A stretch of DNA of 54,162 nt from Streptomyces aurantiacus (GTDB lineage: Bacteria; Actinomycetota; Actinomycetes; Streptomycetales; Streptomycetaceae): positions 1 to 54,162 of the forward strand of contig NZ_LIPP01000138.1 in assembly GCF_001418335.1 (NCBI RefSeq), given 5' to 3'. Positions 1 through 7,674 of the stretch are shown piece after piece. The translations under genes were made by a program, and so were the position numbers. Position 1 is the stretch's first letter. Every line of letters begins with the position of its first letter. Below the pieces are notes generated by a model. The model ran no database searches, had not been told where the DNA came from, and saw only the letters and a program-made list of their open reading frames with translations.

Positions 1-2
1 CG

Positions 3-272
3 TGGTGGGCGGCACCGCCGTCGGATCCCCCCACCACGGGGCCGTCGACGACGGTGCCGCCCACCACGCGTCCGCCCACCACGCGTCCGCCGGTCACGAC
101 GCTTCCGGCCACGACGCTTCCGGCCACGGCTCATGCGGCCGAGGGCTCCAGGCCGCAGCTGGCGCACACCGGCAGCGACGGAATGCTCGCAGCCTCGGCC
201 GCCGGCGTGGGGCTGCTGCTCGGTGGAGCGGTCCTGTACCGACGAAACCGAGCCGCGTCCCGGCGGTGGTGA
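3..272 (+). CDS. C-terminal part of an LAxTG sortase-anchored surface protein (5' truncated by window edge)
   Basis: The reading frame is open from the window edge to a TGA at 270-272. It encodes a Thr/Pro-rich stalk (repeats of TTRPP and TTLPA) followed by the sorting signal LAHTG, a hydrophobic helix (LAASAAGVGLLLGGAVLY) and a basic tail (RRNRAASRRW). This is the canonical layout of a class E sortase substrate in high-GC actinobacteria, where sortase cleaves the LAxTG motif and links the protein to peptidoglycan. The functional N-terminal domain lies outside the window, so the protein could be an adhesin, a long chaplin or a wall enzyme; nothing here decides. The Pro/Thr stalk presumably spans the wall. 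Confidence 0.85.
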   Translation, partial: WWAAPPSDPPTTGPSTTVPPTTRPPTTRPPVTTLPATTLPATAHAAEGSRPQLAHTGSDGMLAASAAGVGLLLGGAVLYRRNRAASRRW

Positions 273-429
273 CACGTCGGGTGCCGGACGCCACGCGCCC
301 GGCACCCGCGCGGTAGGCGCCCCGCGGTCCCACCGACTCCGCGTCGCCGCCGTCATCCGTTGGGACCAGTACGGCGGGCCGTGCGACCCGGGCCGCCACT
401 CGGCGCAACGGCAGCGCCTCCTCGTTTCC

Positions 430-501
430 TTTCCCGCTTGTTTCCCCGCTTGTTTTCCCGCCTGTCTTCCCGTCTGTTCTCTCGTTTGTTTTCTCGTCTG
501 T
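430..501. repeat. Six tandem 12-bp units in the 273-616 intergenic gap
   Basis: Six degenerate 12-bp units of the form tttcccgcttgt run back to back at 430-441, 442-453, 454-465, 466-477, 478-489 and 490-501. The top strand is pyrimidine-rich (C/T with regular GT). The array lies between the sortase-anchored protein and the GH26 gene. I see no convincing coding frame; forced translations give only Cys/Leu/Phe repeats. It could affect transcript structure or DNA bending upstream of 617, or be a neutral microsatellite. The rest of 273-616 holds no other recognisable feature. Confidence 0.8.
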
Positions 502-616
502 TTCTCACCCGTGCGGATGACCGGGTATTTCCCCGGTGTTCGGCCTCGGTTGGCGTACTCCGCGTTCATGTGACTGGGTGTCGGTGGACGGAGGAAATGA
601 AGCGCGAGGAGCGGAC

Positions 617-1912
617 ATGGCCCCACTGCAACGGATCCGAACCAGTCGGCCGGTATGCCTCGCCGCCTCGCTCGCCGCCGGACTCGTCGTCTCGGCGGCC
701 CTCGTGTCCGGGACCGGATACGCCGTGAACGCGGGGGCGGGGGAGAGGGCGGGGGAGCCGCCGACCCCGCCGCCGAGCGCGGCCCCGAGTCCAGCCATGA
801 GCGCCGCCATGAGCGCAGCCCCGAGCCCGGCGCCGAGTTCGGCTCGGCATCCGGCCTTCGGTGCCTACCTGGACTACGGGCCCCGCGGTGTGGCCCGGAT
901 CGGGGAGCTCAGCCGCTGGCTGGGCGGGACCGAGCTGCGCGTGGCGCACACGTATCTGCCGGGCGACCGCTGGAGCAACATCGAGGGCCTGCCCGGATTC
1001 CTCGATGCCTGGGCCGACTGGCGGCGGGAGGAGGCCGACCGGCTCTTCGTCCTCAACGTCCCCATGCTGGAGCGCAACGAAGAGAACGTGTCCGACCGGG
1101 AGGTCGGGCGGCTGCTGCGGCGCGGCGCCGAAGGAGAGTTCGACCAGCACTTCCGCACGCTCGCCGAGCGGCTCGTCGAGCTGCGGGTGCCCGACACCGT
1201 CATCGTGCTCGGCTGGGAGATGAACGGCGTCACGTACACCCATCGCTGCGGGCCGGACCCGGACGCCTGGAAGAAGTACTGGGAAAGGATCGTCACCGCC
1301 ATGAGGTCGGTACCGGGGCAGAAATTCCGGTTCGACTTCACGGCGAACCGCGGCCAGGACGCCATTGCCTGGACCGAGTGCTATCCGGGCGACGACACGG
1401 TCGACATCATCGGCATGGACTCCTACGACCAGCCGCGTGGCCAGTCGTTCGACGAAGCGGTTTCGGAGCCGTACGGGCTTCAGGCGCACGTCGACTTCGC
1501 GAAGACGCACGGAAAGCCGATCTCGTACCCGGAATGGGGGCTCTTCCGCAACGGGGACAACGCGACGTACATGAAACGCATGCTCGCCTGGCTGGACGAG
1601 CACAAGCCGCTCTACAACACGCTCACCGACTACTGCCCGCACGGGGTGTGGCAGTGCGACGACAACCCCGAGGCCTCCGAGATCTACCGTTCCGCGCTCT
1701 ACGGCCGCACCGATCCGGCCCCGACACCGACCTCGACGGACCTGACTCCGACCCCAACCCCGCCCGCCCCGACCGGTCCGGCGCCCGATCCGACGGTTCC
1801 GGCACCTGTGCAGCCGCCGAGCTGTTCGCCGGTGGCGCTGGGTGACTGGGTGGAGCACTGGCTCGGCGAGAAGCTGTGCCTGCCCTTCGACCGGCGGTCG
1901 CGCGACCGCTGA
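617..1912 (+). CDS. Secreted glycoside hydrolase, GH26 (beta-mannanase/endoglycosidase) type
   Basis: This 431-residue protein begins at an ATG with GAGGA just upstream. A start at 536 is open but would put 27 atypical residues before the signal peptide. Residues 1 to about 38 form a signal peptide, followed by a Pro/Ala/Ser linker and then a TIM-barrel-like domain. GH26 hallmarks are WEMNG (putative acid/base Glu201) and SYPEWG (putative nucleophile Glu306). The C-terminus is a Pro/Thr linker ending in a short segment with two cysteines. GH26 enzymes cleave beta-mannans or mixed-linkage glucans, but the substrate cannot be read here. The gene converges on the polysaccharide operon with a 25-bp gap, so a role in trimming or releasing that polymer is plausible but inferred. 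Confidence 0.85.
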   Translation: MAPLQRIRTSRPVCLAASLAAGLVVSAALVSGTGYAVNAGAGERAGEPPTPPPSAAPSPAMSAAMSAAPSPAPSSARHPAFGAYLDYGPRGVARIGELSRWLGGTELRVAHTYLPGDRWSNIEGLPGFLDAWADWRREEADRLFVLNVPMLERNEENVSDREVGRLLRRGAEGEFDQHFRTLAERLVELRVPDTVIVLGWEMNGVTYTHRCGPDPDAWKKYWERIVTAMRSVPGQKFRFDFTANRGQDAIAWTECYPGDDTVDIIGMDSYDQPRGQSFDEAVSEPYGLQAHVDFAKTHGKPISYPEWGLFRNGDNATYMKRMLAWLDEHKPLYNTLTDYCPHGVWQCDDNPEASEIYRSALYGRTDPAPTPTSTDLTPTPTPPAPTGPAPDPTVPAPVQPPSCSPVALGDWVEHWLGEKLCLPFDRRSRDR

Positions 1913-1937
1913 GCCGAGGGGCGCGGCGGCGGGTCGG

Positions 1938-3134
1938 TCACGGCCTGCCGCCACCGCGTTCCCGCCGGCTGAGGAAACGGTCCAGCAGCTGCTTGCCCCG
2001 GTTGCGCGCGGCCACGTCACAGACGGCGGCGGACAGCAGCGGGGCCGTCCGCCGCCGGGCCAGCAGGAAACGCTGGTTGACGACGGGCTGGGGGCGCCAG
2101 TGGTGCTTGTAGGGCTCGTTGCCGCGCAGCAGGCTCAGCACCCGGCGCTCGCCCGCCGTGCCGGTGTGTCCACCCGTGCCGGTGTGCTCGCCTGTGCCGG
2201 TGTGCTGGGCGCAGGCGTGCAGCAGCATCGTCGCCACGTCCGCCTTGCGCTCCCGCAGCTGCGGATGCGCGCCGTACAGATAGCCGCCCGCCAACTGCCG
2301 TGACAGGAGCGTCAGATCGACCGCCAGTACGGTGTCCGCCACCCGGAACTCGGTCACCACCGCGTCCCCGGCGCGGACCATCGGCCCCACCGAGCGGACC
2401 AGATGTTCGGCGAACCGCTCCTGAAGGTGCTCGGTGGTCACCTTGCGGCCCTGCCACTGGAGCCGGTGCAGCTCCAGGAGCCGGCGCAGTGCCGCGTCCA
2501 CCTCGTCCGGGCGTACGGCACGCCGTTCGACGCCCAGTGTGGTCAGTTTGCGGAGCTTGGCGCGGACCCGCTGCTGGGCCTTGGCCGTCGCGAGCCGCCC
2601 GATCAGGTCGTCCATCGGCACGGCGGGCAGTTCCAGACACAACGAGTCCGGCACGCGCCGCCGGGGCCCGCGCCAGCTCGCGTACACCCGCTCCACCGCG
2701 CCGCCGGGCCGCACCTCACGGAAGTCGATCAGCGCAGTGCGCGCTGCCACGGCCAGCCCGTCGGCCAGGGCGGCAGCCGCGCGGTCGGCGCGCTCGCCGT
2801 CCTCGATCAGCACGTCCCCGAAGTCGGAGATGGACCCGCCCAGCGGTACGAGGGCCGGCCACGGCTGCCGTACGAGCATCAGCGGGGCGGCGGCCACCAG
2901 GTCACCGCCGTCGCGGACGAGCACCAGGCGGAGCCTGCCGCGGGTGCCGTACGAGAGCCACCACGAGTGCAGCCAGGCGTGGCTCTGGAACGGGGTCGCC
3001 GTGCCGCACCGCCGGTACAGCCGCCCCCACTCCTCGGCCAGCCGGCCGAACTCCCGCTCGCCCGTGCAGAGTTCGGTACGCATGTCGGTACGCAGGTCCG
3101 TGCGCAGGTCCGTGCGCGGGGCGGCGGCTGTCAC
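1938..3134 (-). CDS. GNAT-fold acyltransferase of the CelD/BioF2-like type, last gene of the polysaccharide operon
   Basis: This 398-residue protein resembles the acetyltransferase family often labelled cellulose biosynthesis protein CelD. Supporting motifs are FQSHAWLHSWW near the N-terminus, the central stretch QRVRAKLRKL, and the late FLLARR/NEPYKHHW segment. Such proteins acylate sugars or transfer amino-acyl groups during exopolysaccharide assembly, so O- or N-acylation of the polymer is inferred. The start is the GTG at 3134, which overlaps the stop of the Wzz-like gene by 4 bp (GTGA). A short repeat near residues 307-325 (HTGTGEHTGTGGHTGTAG) is encoded by an expanded 18-bp unit and is probably strain-specific. 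Longer upstream extensions in this frame run antisense through real genes and are not credible. Confidence 0.75.
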   Translation of the reverse strand: MTAAAPRTDLRTDLRTDMRTELCTGEREFGRLAEEWGRLYRRCGTATPFQSHAWLHSWWLSYGTRGRLRLVLVRDGGDLVAAAPLMLVRQPWPALVPLGGSISDFGDVLIEDGERADRAAAALADGLAVAARTALIDFREVRPGGAVERVYASWRGPRRRVPDSLCLELPAVPMDDLIGRLATAKAQQRVRAKLRKLTTLGVERRAVRPDEVDAALRRLLELHRLQWQGRKVTTEHLQERFAEHLVRSVGPMVRAGDAVVTEFRVADTVLAVDLTLLSRQLAGGYLYGAHPQLRERKADVATMLLHACAQHTGTGEHTGTGGHTGTAGERRVLSLLRGNEPYKHHWRPQPVVNQRFLLARRRTAPLLSAAVCDVAARNRGKQLLDRFLSRRERGGGRP

Positions 3135-3793
3135 AGTTGCCCGCGGAAGACGGCGGCGGTGGCGGGGCCCGGTACCGAGGCCGTGGGCGCGGGCTCCGGG
3201 GTACGGCGCGGCCGGATCAGCAGCGCGAGCCCGCCGAGCAGGCCGCCCGCGCTCGTGCCGACGAGCCCGGTCACCGCCGCCGACGCCGACGAGGCCTCGG
3301 TGGGCTCGACCGCCCGGGAGAACCGCAGCAGTTTCACATGCGTGCTGCCCTTGGTGGCGTTCGCGTGCCGGGTCAGCGAGCGCGACACGGCGTTGGCGAT
3401 GTCCGCGGCGAGGTCGGGGCGTGCGGAGGTGGCGGTCACGGAGACCATCGGCGCGTCCGGCGAGGTCGCGGTCCGCACGCTCTCGCGCAGGGTCGACACC
3501 GGCACGCCCGCCCACACCTGGGCGTCCCCGAGCACCGCGAGCTGGGTGGCGACACGCCCGTAGGCCTGCGCGAAGCCGAGCGCGGCGGCCGGGTCCGACT
3601 TCTTCGTGGGGACGGCGATGACGTAACTCGTGGCGGTGTACTGCGGTGTCTTCAGGCCGCCGTACGCGCCGCCGAGCACGCCGCCGAGGAGGGCGCCCGC
3701 GGCGAGCAGGGACCACGGCGGCAGCGCCTTGACGCGGGCGAGTGCCGTTGCCGTTCCCGGCCACCCGGTCGAACGGTTGGGGTTGTCGGTCAT
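3131..3793 (-). CDS. Wzz-like polysaccharide co-polymerase / chain-length determinant
   Basis: This 220-residue protein has a TM helix near residues 30-48 (SLLAAGALLGGVLGGAYGG), a mixed extracytoplasmic domain with YTATSYVIAVP, and a second TM helix near residues 170-190. That is the classical Wzz topology, but without a Tyr-kinase domain or a tyrosine-rich tail, as often seen in actinobacteria. It probably sets polymer length together with the Wzy-like protein. The ATG at 3793 overlaps the upstream glycosyltransferase stop (ATGA), and its own stop overlaps the next start (GTGA), so translation is likely coupled. Confidence 0.75.
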   Translation of the reverse strand: MTDNPNRSTGWPGTATALARVKALPPWSLLAAGALLGGVLGGAYGGLKTPQYTATSYVIAVPTKKSDPAAALGFAQAYGRVATQLAVLGDAQVWAGVPVSTLRESVRTATSPDAPMVSVTATSARPDLAADIANAVSRSLTRHANATKGSTHVKLLRFSRAVEPTEASSASAAVTGLVGTSAGGLLGGLALLIRPRRTPEPAPTASVPGPATAAVFRGQL

Positions 3794-4992
3794 GCGGAAC
3801 TCACTCCCAGAGTTGCGGCCGTGTAGATGTCCATGAGCCGGTCGGCACTGCGGGCGATGCTGTAGTGATGGGCGGCGTCCGGCGCCGACCGCGGCCCGGG
3901 GCCCTGCGCGTGGGCCTGCCGCAGGGCCCGTACGAACGAGTCCACGCCGCCCTGCACCCGCCGGGCGGCCGGCGCCGCGGCCTGCGGCAGGTCGTCGACG
4001 GCCGGGCAGGACACGTAGAGCACGGGCAGACCCGCCGCCAGGGCCTCCACGACGGCGAGCCCGAAGGCCTCTTCCGCGGAGGGCGAGGCGAGGATGTCCA
4101 TGGCGCTTGTCAGGGCCGGCAGATCGAGATCGGTGGAGGTCGGCCCGGTGGTGGATCCGGTGGTGGATCCGGTGGATCCGGAGGATGTGGCGGGTTGGGT
4201 GGGCGCGTTCGGCCTGTTGGGCTCGTTGGGGCGTTCGCCTGTGAACAGCACCCGGTCGGCGACCCCCACGCGCTGCGCCACGCGCCGCAGCACGTTCTCC
4301 TCCGGGCCGCCGCCGACCAGCAACATCCACACGGTGTCCGGGAGTTCGGCCAGGGCCCGGACGAGTACCTCGAACCGCTTGCCGGCCGTCAGCCGCCCGA
4401 CCGCCCCGACGACGTACGCGTCCTGCGGCAGCCCCAGCCGCCGCCGGGTGCGCTCGCGGCGGGCCGGGTCGAAGCGGAAACGGGCCACGTCGATGCCGTT
4501 CGGCACGACCTCGATACGGGGTCCGGGCACGCCCCAGCGGCGCAGCCGTTCGGCGACCGTGGGCGAGACGGCGACCGTCGCGCGGCCGAGTCGCTCGCTG
4601 GCCAGATAGAGCGCCCGGACGCCCGGAGTCAGCCGGCGGCCCTCCACCTGCGAGTCGCCGAGCGAGTGTTCGGTGGCCACGACGGCCCGCACCCCGGCCA
4701 GCCGCGCGGCGACCCTGCCGTACACGCAGGCCCGGTAGAGGTGGGTGTGGACGAGGTCGTAACGGCCGCCGCGGATCAGGCGGACCAGGCGGGGGAGCGC
4801 CACCGGGTCGCGGTTGCCGCGCATGCCGAGGTGGGTGACGCGCACGCCGTCCGCGGTGAGGCCCTCGGCGACCGGGCCCGGGTTGGTGAGGGTCACCACG
4901 TCGCAGTCGACCGGCAGGTTCCGCACCAGCAGGCGCAGTTGCTGCTCGGCCCCGCCGACCCCGAGCCCGGTGATGACGTGCAGGGCCTTCAC
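3790..4992 (-). CDS. Glycosyltransferase family 4 (GT-B fold)
   Basis: This 400-residue enzyme has the GT4 signatures: a glycine-rich N-terminal loop (GLGVGGAEQQLRLL), VVPNGIDVARFR before the C-terminal Rossmann domain, VGRLTAGKRFEVLVRA, and the E-x7-E nucleotide-sugar motif EEAFGLAVVEALAAG near residues 303-317. It would add one sugar to a lipid-linked precursor in the cytoplasm. A low-complexity insertion of about 35 residues (repeats of PNEPN and GSTGSTTG, around residues 250-288) interrupts the second domain and is encoded by 12-15 bp repeats (about 4130-4240). The start is the GTG at 4992 in a GTGA overlap with the deacetylase gene. Confidence 0.85.
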   Translation of the reverse strand: MKALHVITGLGVGGAEQQLRLLVRNLPVDCDVVTLTNPGPVAEGLTADGVRVTHLGMRGNRDPVALPRLVRLIRGGRYDLVHTHLYRACVYGRVAARLAGVRAVVATEHSLGDSQVEGRRLTPGVRALYLASERLGRATVAVSPTVAERLRRWGVPGPRIEVVPNGIDVARFRFDPARRERTRRRLGLPQDAYVVGAVGRLTAGKRFEVLVRALAELPDTVWMLLVGGGPEENVLRRVAQRVGVADRVLFTGERPNEPNRPNAPTQPATSSGSTGSTTGSTTGPTSTDLDLPALTSAMDILASPSAEEAFGLAVVEALAAGLPVLYVSCPAVDDLPQAAAPAARRVQGGVDSFVRALRQAHAQGPGPRSAPDAAHHYSIARSADRLMDIYTAATLGVSSA

Positions 4993-5786
4993 CGGGCCTC
5001 CTCCGCCGGGTCGGCCAGGGGGGCTGGGCGCCTGCGCAGCCGGTTGAGGCGGTACTTCAGCAGCAGCCGCCAGGAGGTGTCGTTCTCCCCGATATGGACC
5101 CGGGGGAGGGCGAAGGTACCGGTGAGCGGGCCGGGGTCGATCGCGCACGCGTACCCGTAACCGGCGGCCCGTACGATGTCGGCGACCCGTTGGTCGACGG
5201 TGCCGTACGGGTAGCACAGACCCAGGACCTCCCGGCCCGTCAGCTCGGAGAGCAGGACCCGGCTGCCGCCGACCTCGGCGCCCAGCAGCGCGTCGTCGGC
5301 CCGGGTGAGGTCGACGTGGGTGAGGCCGTGCGAGGCGATCTCCAGACCCTCCGTGTCCGCGAGCCGACGGATGCCGTCAGCGGTGAGGAGCGGTTTGCGG
5401 GGGCCGAGCGGGTCCCACTCGTTCGTACCGCCCAGCCTGCCCGGCAGGACGAACACGGTGGCGCCGAAGCCCCAGCGCCGCAGCACCGGAAGGGCGTTGT
5501 CGGCGAAGTCGGCGTAACCGTCGTCGAAGGTGAGGCCCACCAGGCCCCGCCCCTCGCCCCGGGCTCGGGCCGCGAGCAGGTCGGCCATGCTCACCCCGCG
5601 CAGGCCCCGGCGGTGCAGCCAGCTCAGCTGCCGGTCGAGGCGGTCGGGGGAGACCGTGATGCGGTACGGGTCGTCCGAGCAGTCGCCCACCGAGTGGTAC
5701 ATCGCCACCCACAGGGGAGCGACCGGGTGCTTGCCGGTACGAGTGACAGTGTCGGTGGTAGCGGTCGTGTCAGCGGGAACGGTCAT
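4989..5786 (-). CDS. Polysaccharide deacetylase (NodB homology, CE4-like)
   Basis: This 265-residue protein carries the NodB motif 1 TFDDGY (residues 86-91, metal and catalytic Asp) and motif 2 SHGLTH (152-157, two metal His), with CYPYG further on as the motif 3 equivalent. The first residues lack a signal peptide, so it may act on cytoplasmic lipid-linked intermediates; membrane association is not evident. In the operon it would N-deacetylate an N-acetylhexosamine of the repeat unit. The ATG at 5786 lies 17 bp inside the upstream flippase gene, and the stop overlaps the next gene's GTG. Confidence 0.85.
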   Translation of the reverse strand: MTVPADTTATTDTVTRTGKHPVAPLWVAMYHSVGDCSDDPYRITVSPDRLDRQLSWLHRRGLRGVSMADLLAARARGEGRGLVGLTFDDGYADFADNALPVLRRWGFGATVFVLPGRLGGTNEWDPLGPRKPLLTADGIRRLADTEGLEIASHGLTHVDLTRADDALLGAEVGGSRVLLSELTGREVLGLCYPYGTVDQRVADIVRAAGYGYACAIDPGPLTGTFALPRVHIGENDTSWRLLLKYRLNRLRRRPAPLADPAEEAR

Positions 5787-7674
5787 GCGGCAGCCTTCGG
5801 GTGACGGAACGGAGGGCGGTACGGAAGGCGATGGGGAGGGTGGTACGGGTGGTGGCGGGTGCGCCGCCGAACCTGACGCCGAGCAGCCGGAGCAGCAGGA
5901 CGTAGATGACGGTGACGGTCACGCCGCCGGCGAGCAGGGCGAGTTCGGGCGAGTCGAAGCGGCTCGCGCACAGGGCTCCTGTCACGGCCGCGCACACGGC
6001 CGCACGCAGCGGCCTGCTGAGTTCGTGGACGACCCGGCGGGTACGGATCGGCACGCTGCGCCTCTCGTCCATGCCGGACAGCAGCAGCGCCGCCGTGACG
6101 GTGATGCCGATCGCGTTGGCGGCGGCGATCCCGCGCACGCCCCAGGTGCCGACGGTTCCGGCGCCGATCCACGAGGTGGCGACGATGCCGGCGGTCATCG
6201 CGGCCAGCGGGTACCAGGTGGGGCGGCCGGCCGAGAAGTACGTCCGCACGAGCGCGCCCACCAGCGTGTGGCCGAGCAGCCCGACCGAGTAGACCCGCAT
6301 GACGGTCGCCGTGGCCGCCGTGTCCTGGTCGGTGAACGCGCCCCGCTGGAACAGGAGTTGGATGATCTGAGGTGCGCACGCGAAGACCGCCGCGGCACCC
6401 AGCAGCACCATGCACGAGGCCACCGCGACGTCGCGCTCGACACGGTTGCGGGCCCGCTCGGTGTCGCCCTCGGCAAGCGCCTGCGCCAGCACCGGGAAGG
6501 TGACGGTGCACAGCATCAGCGAGAGGGTCATCGGGATCTGGGCCACCTTCTGCGCGTAGTTCAGGTGCGAGATGGCTCCGGAGGGGAGGTTCGAGGCGAG
6601 GTAGCGCTCGATGAGGACCTGGGACTGACGGCACAGGGCGAAGAGCAGGACCGGGGTGATGAGGGCGAGATCCACCGAGTGGGTCACGGACTGCTTCACG
6701 GACTGTTTGACGGTCTGTTTGACGGACTGCTTCACCGCCGGGCCCTGTGTGCCGGGTGCTTCCTCGGGTTGTGCAGGGGTGACCTCCGTGGTCGTGGCCG
6801 GGCGGCGACCGCCGAGGAGCTGCCGGGCCAGGGCGGGGATCTGCGCCGCCACCATCAGGCAGCCGCCCAGCGCGACACCGACGGCCGCCGACCGCACGCC
6901 CCAGCGGCCGCCGAGGACGAACATCGCCGTGATGACGCCGGTGTTGTAGGCGACGTAGATGGCGGCGGGCGCCAGGAAGCGGCGGTGCGCGCGCAGGGCC
7001 GCGCTGCAGTACCCGGCGAGCCCGAAGCTCAGGACACAGGTCGCCGTCAGCCGTGTGCAGTCCACGGCGAGCCCGGGGTCGGGCAGCCCCGGTGCCAGCC
7101 CCGCGACCAGGTACGGCGCCCCGGCCATCAGCAGCGCGGACACCGCCATCAGGACCAGGGAGAGGCGCGGCAGCGTCGCGGCGACGAGCGCGCGGACGGG
7201 GTCACCGCCGGTCCCGCCGGACCGGCGGGTCCCGCCCGTCCCGCCGGCTCCGCGCGCCCGCCGGGCCACGGCCAGGCTGAACGCCGGGACCAGCACGAAC
7301 GCCATCCCGTCCTCGATGAGCAGCGTCGCCGCGACCTCCGGCACGGTCCACGCGACGAGGAAGGCGTCCGTCTCGGTCCCGGCCCCGAAGAGATGCGCGA
7401 GCGCCTGGTCCCGGCCCAGTCCGAGCAGCGCGCCCGCGATGGACAGGACAGCGGTGACGAGCGTGGCCCTGGCGAGGAACCCACGGGTGGGCGGGGCGAC
7501 CCCGATGGGTGTGCCCTCGGCCGACGCGGCGCGGGCGCCGGGCAGTTGGACCTCAGCCTCAGCCTCAGCCTCAGCCTCAACCTCGATCGCGGCCTCGATC
7601 TCGGCCTCGCCGTGACCCTTGCCCGTACGAGCCGTCGTTCCCTCACCCTCCGCCCGGGAAGGCGTCACCGTCAT
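5770..7674 (-). CDS. MurJ/Wzx-like lipid-linked oligosaccharide flippase (MVF family)
   Basis: This 634-residue polytopic membrane protein has roughly 12-14 hydrophobic segments and MVF-family features such as LGLGRDQALAHLFGAGTETDAFLVAWTVP near the N-terminus and LLFQRGAFT in the middle. Family members flip undecaprenyl-linked precursors. In this operon it most likely replaces Wzx and exports the repeat unit to the Wzy-like polymerase. The ATG at 7674 overlaps the polymerase stop (ATGA). Two low-complexity stretches stand out. One is a Glu/Ala run near residues 24-42 encoded by CCTCAG hexamers on the top strand (7551-7580). The other is a loop of KQSVKQTV repeats near residues 310-330 (about 6685-6740). 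Confidence 0.85.
   Translation of the reverse strand: MTVTPSRAEGEGTTARTGKGHGEAEIEAAIEVEAEAEAEAEVQLPGARAASAEGTPIGVAPPTRGFLARATLVTAVLSIAGALLGLGRDQALAHLFGAGTETDAFLVAWTVPEVAATLLIEDGMAFVLVPAFSLAVARRARGAGGTGGTRRSGGTGGDPVRALVAATLPRLSLVLMAVSALLMAGAPYLVAGLAPGLPDPGLAVDCTRLTATCVLSFGLAGYCSAALRAHRRFLAPAAIYVAYNTGVITAMFVLGGRWGVRSAAVGVALGGCLMVAAQIPALARQLLGGRRPATTTEVTPAQPEEAPGTQGPAVKQSVKQTVKQSVKQSVTHSVDLALITPVLLFALCRQSQVLIERYLASNLPSGAISHLNYAQKVAQIPMTLSLMLCTVTFPVLAQALAEGDTERARNRVERDVAVASCMVLLGAAAVFACAPQIIQLLFQRGAFTDQDTAATATVMRVYSVGLLGHTLVGALVRTYFSAGRPTWYPLAAMTAGIVATSWIGAGTVGTWGVRGIAAANAIGITVTAALLLSGMDERRSVPIRTRRVVHELSRPLRAAVCAAVTGALCASRFDSPELALLAGGVTVTVIYVLLLRLLGVRFGGAPATTRTTLPIAFRTALRSVTRRLPHDRSR
7551..7580. 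repeat. Hexanucleotide microsatellite inside the flippase gene
   Basis: Four perfect cctcag units (7551-7574) are followed by cctcaa (7575-7580), giving an alternating Glu-Ala run in the cytoplasmic N-terminus of the flippase. A change of one unit keeps frame, so length variation would be tolerated. Confidence 0.85.

Noticed and set aside
3..272. Calling the partial sortase substrate a long chaplin
   Set aside because: Long chaplins also end in LAxTG, but no chaplin domain is visible in the part present, so the name would be a guess.
566..2020. 484-codon minus-strand open frame opposite the GH26 gene
   Set aside because: Shadow of high G+C codon bias; it lacks any family motif, whereas the opposite strand has a signal peptide and GH26 catalytic residues.
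2300..3826. 508-codon plus-strand frame over the acyltransferase and Wzz genes
   Set aside because: No motif; it spans two well-supported minus-strand genes and their overlap.
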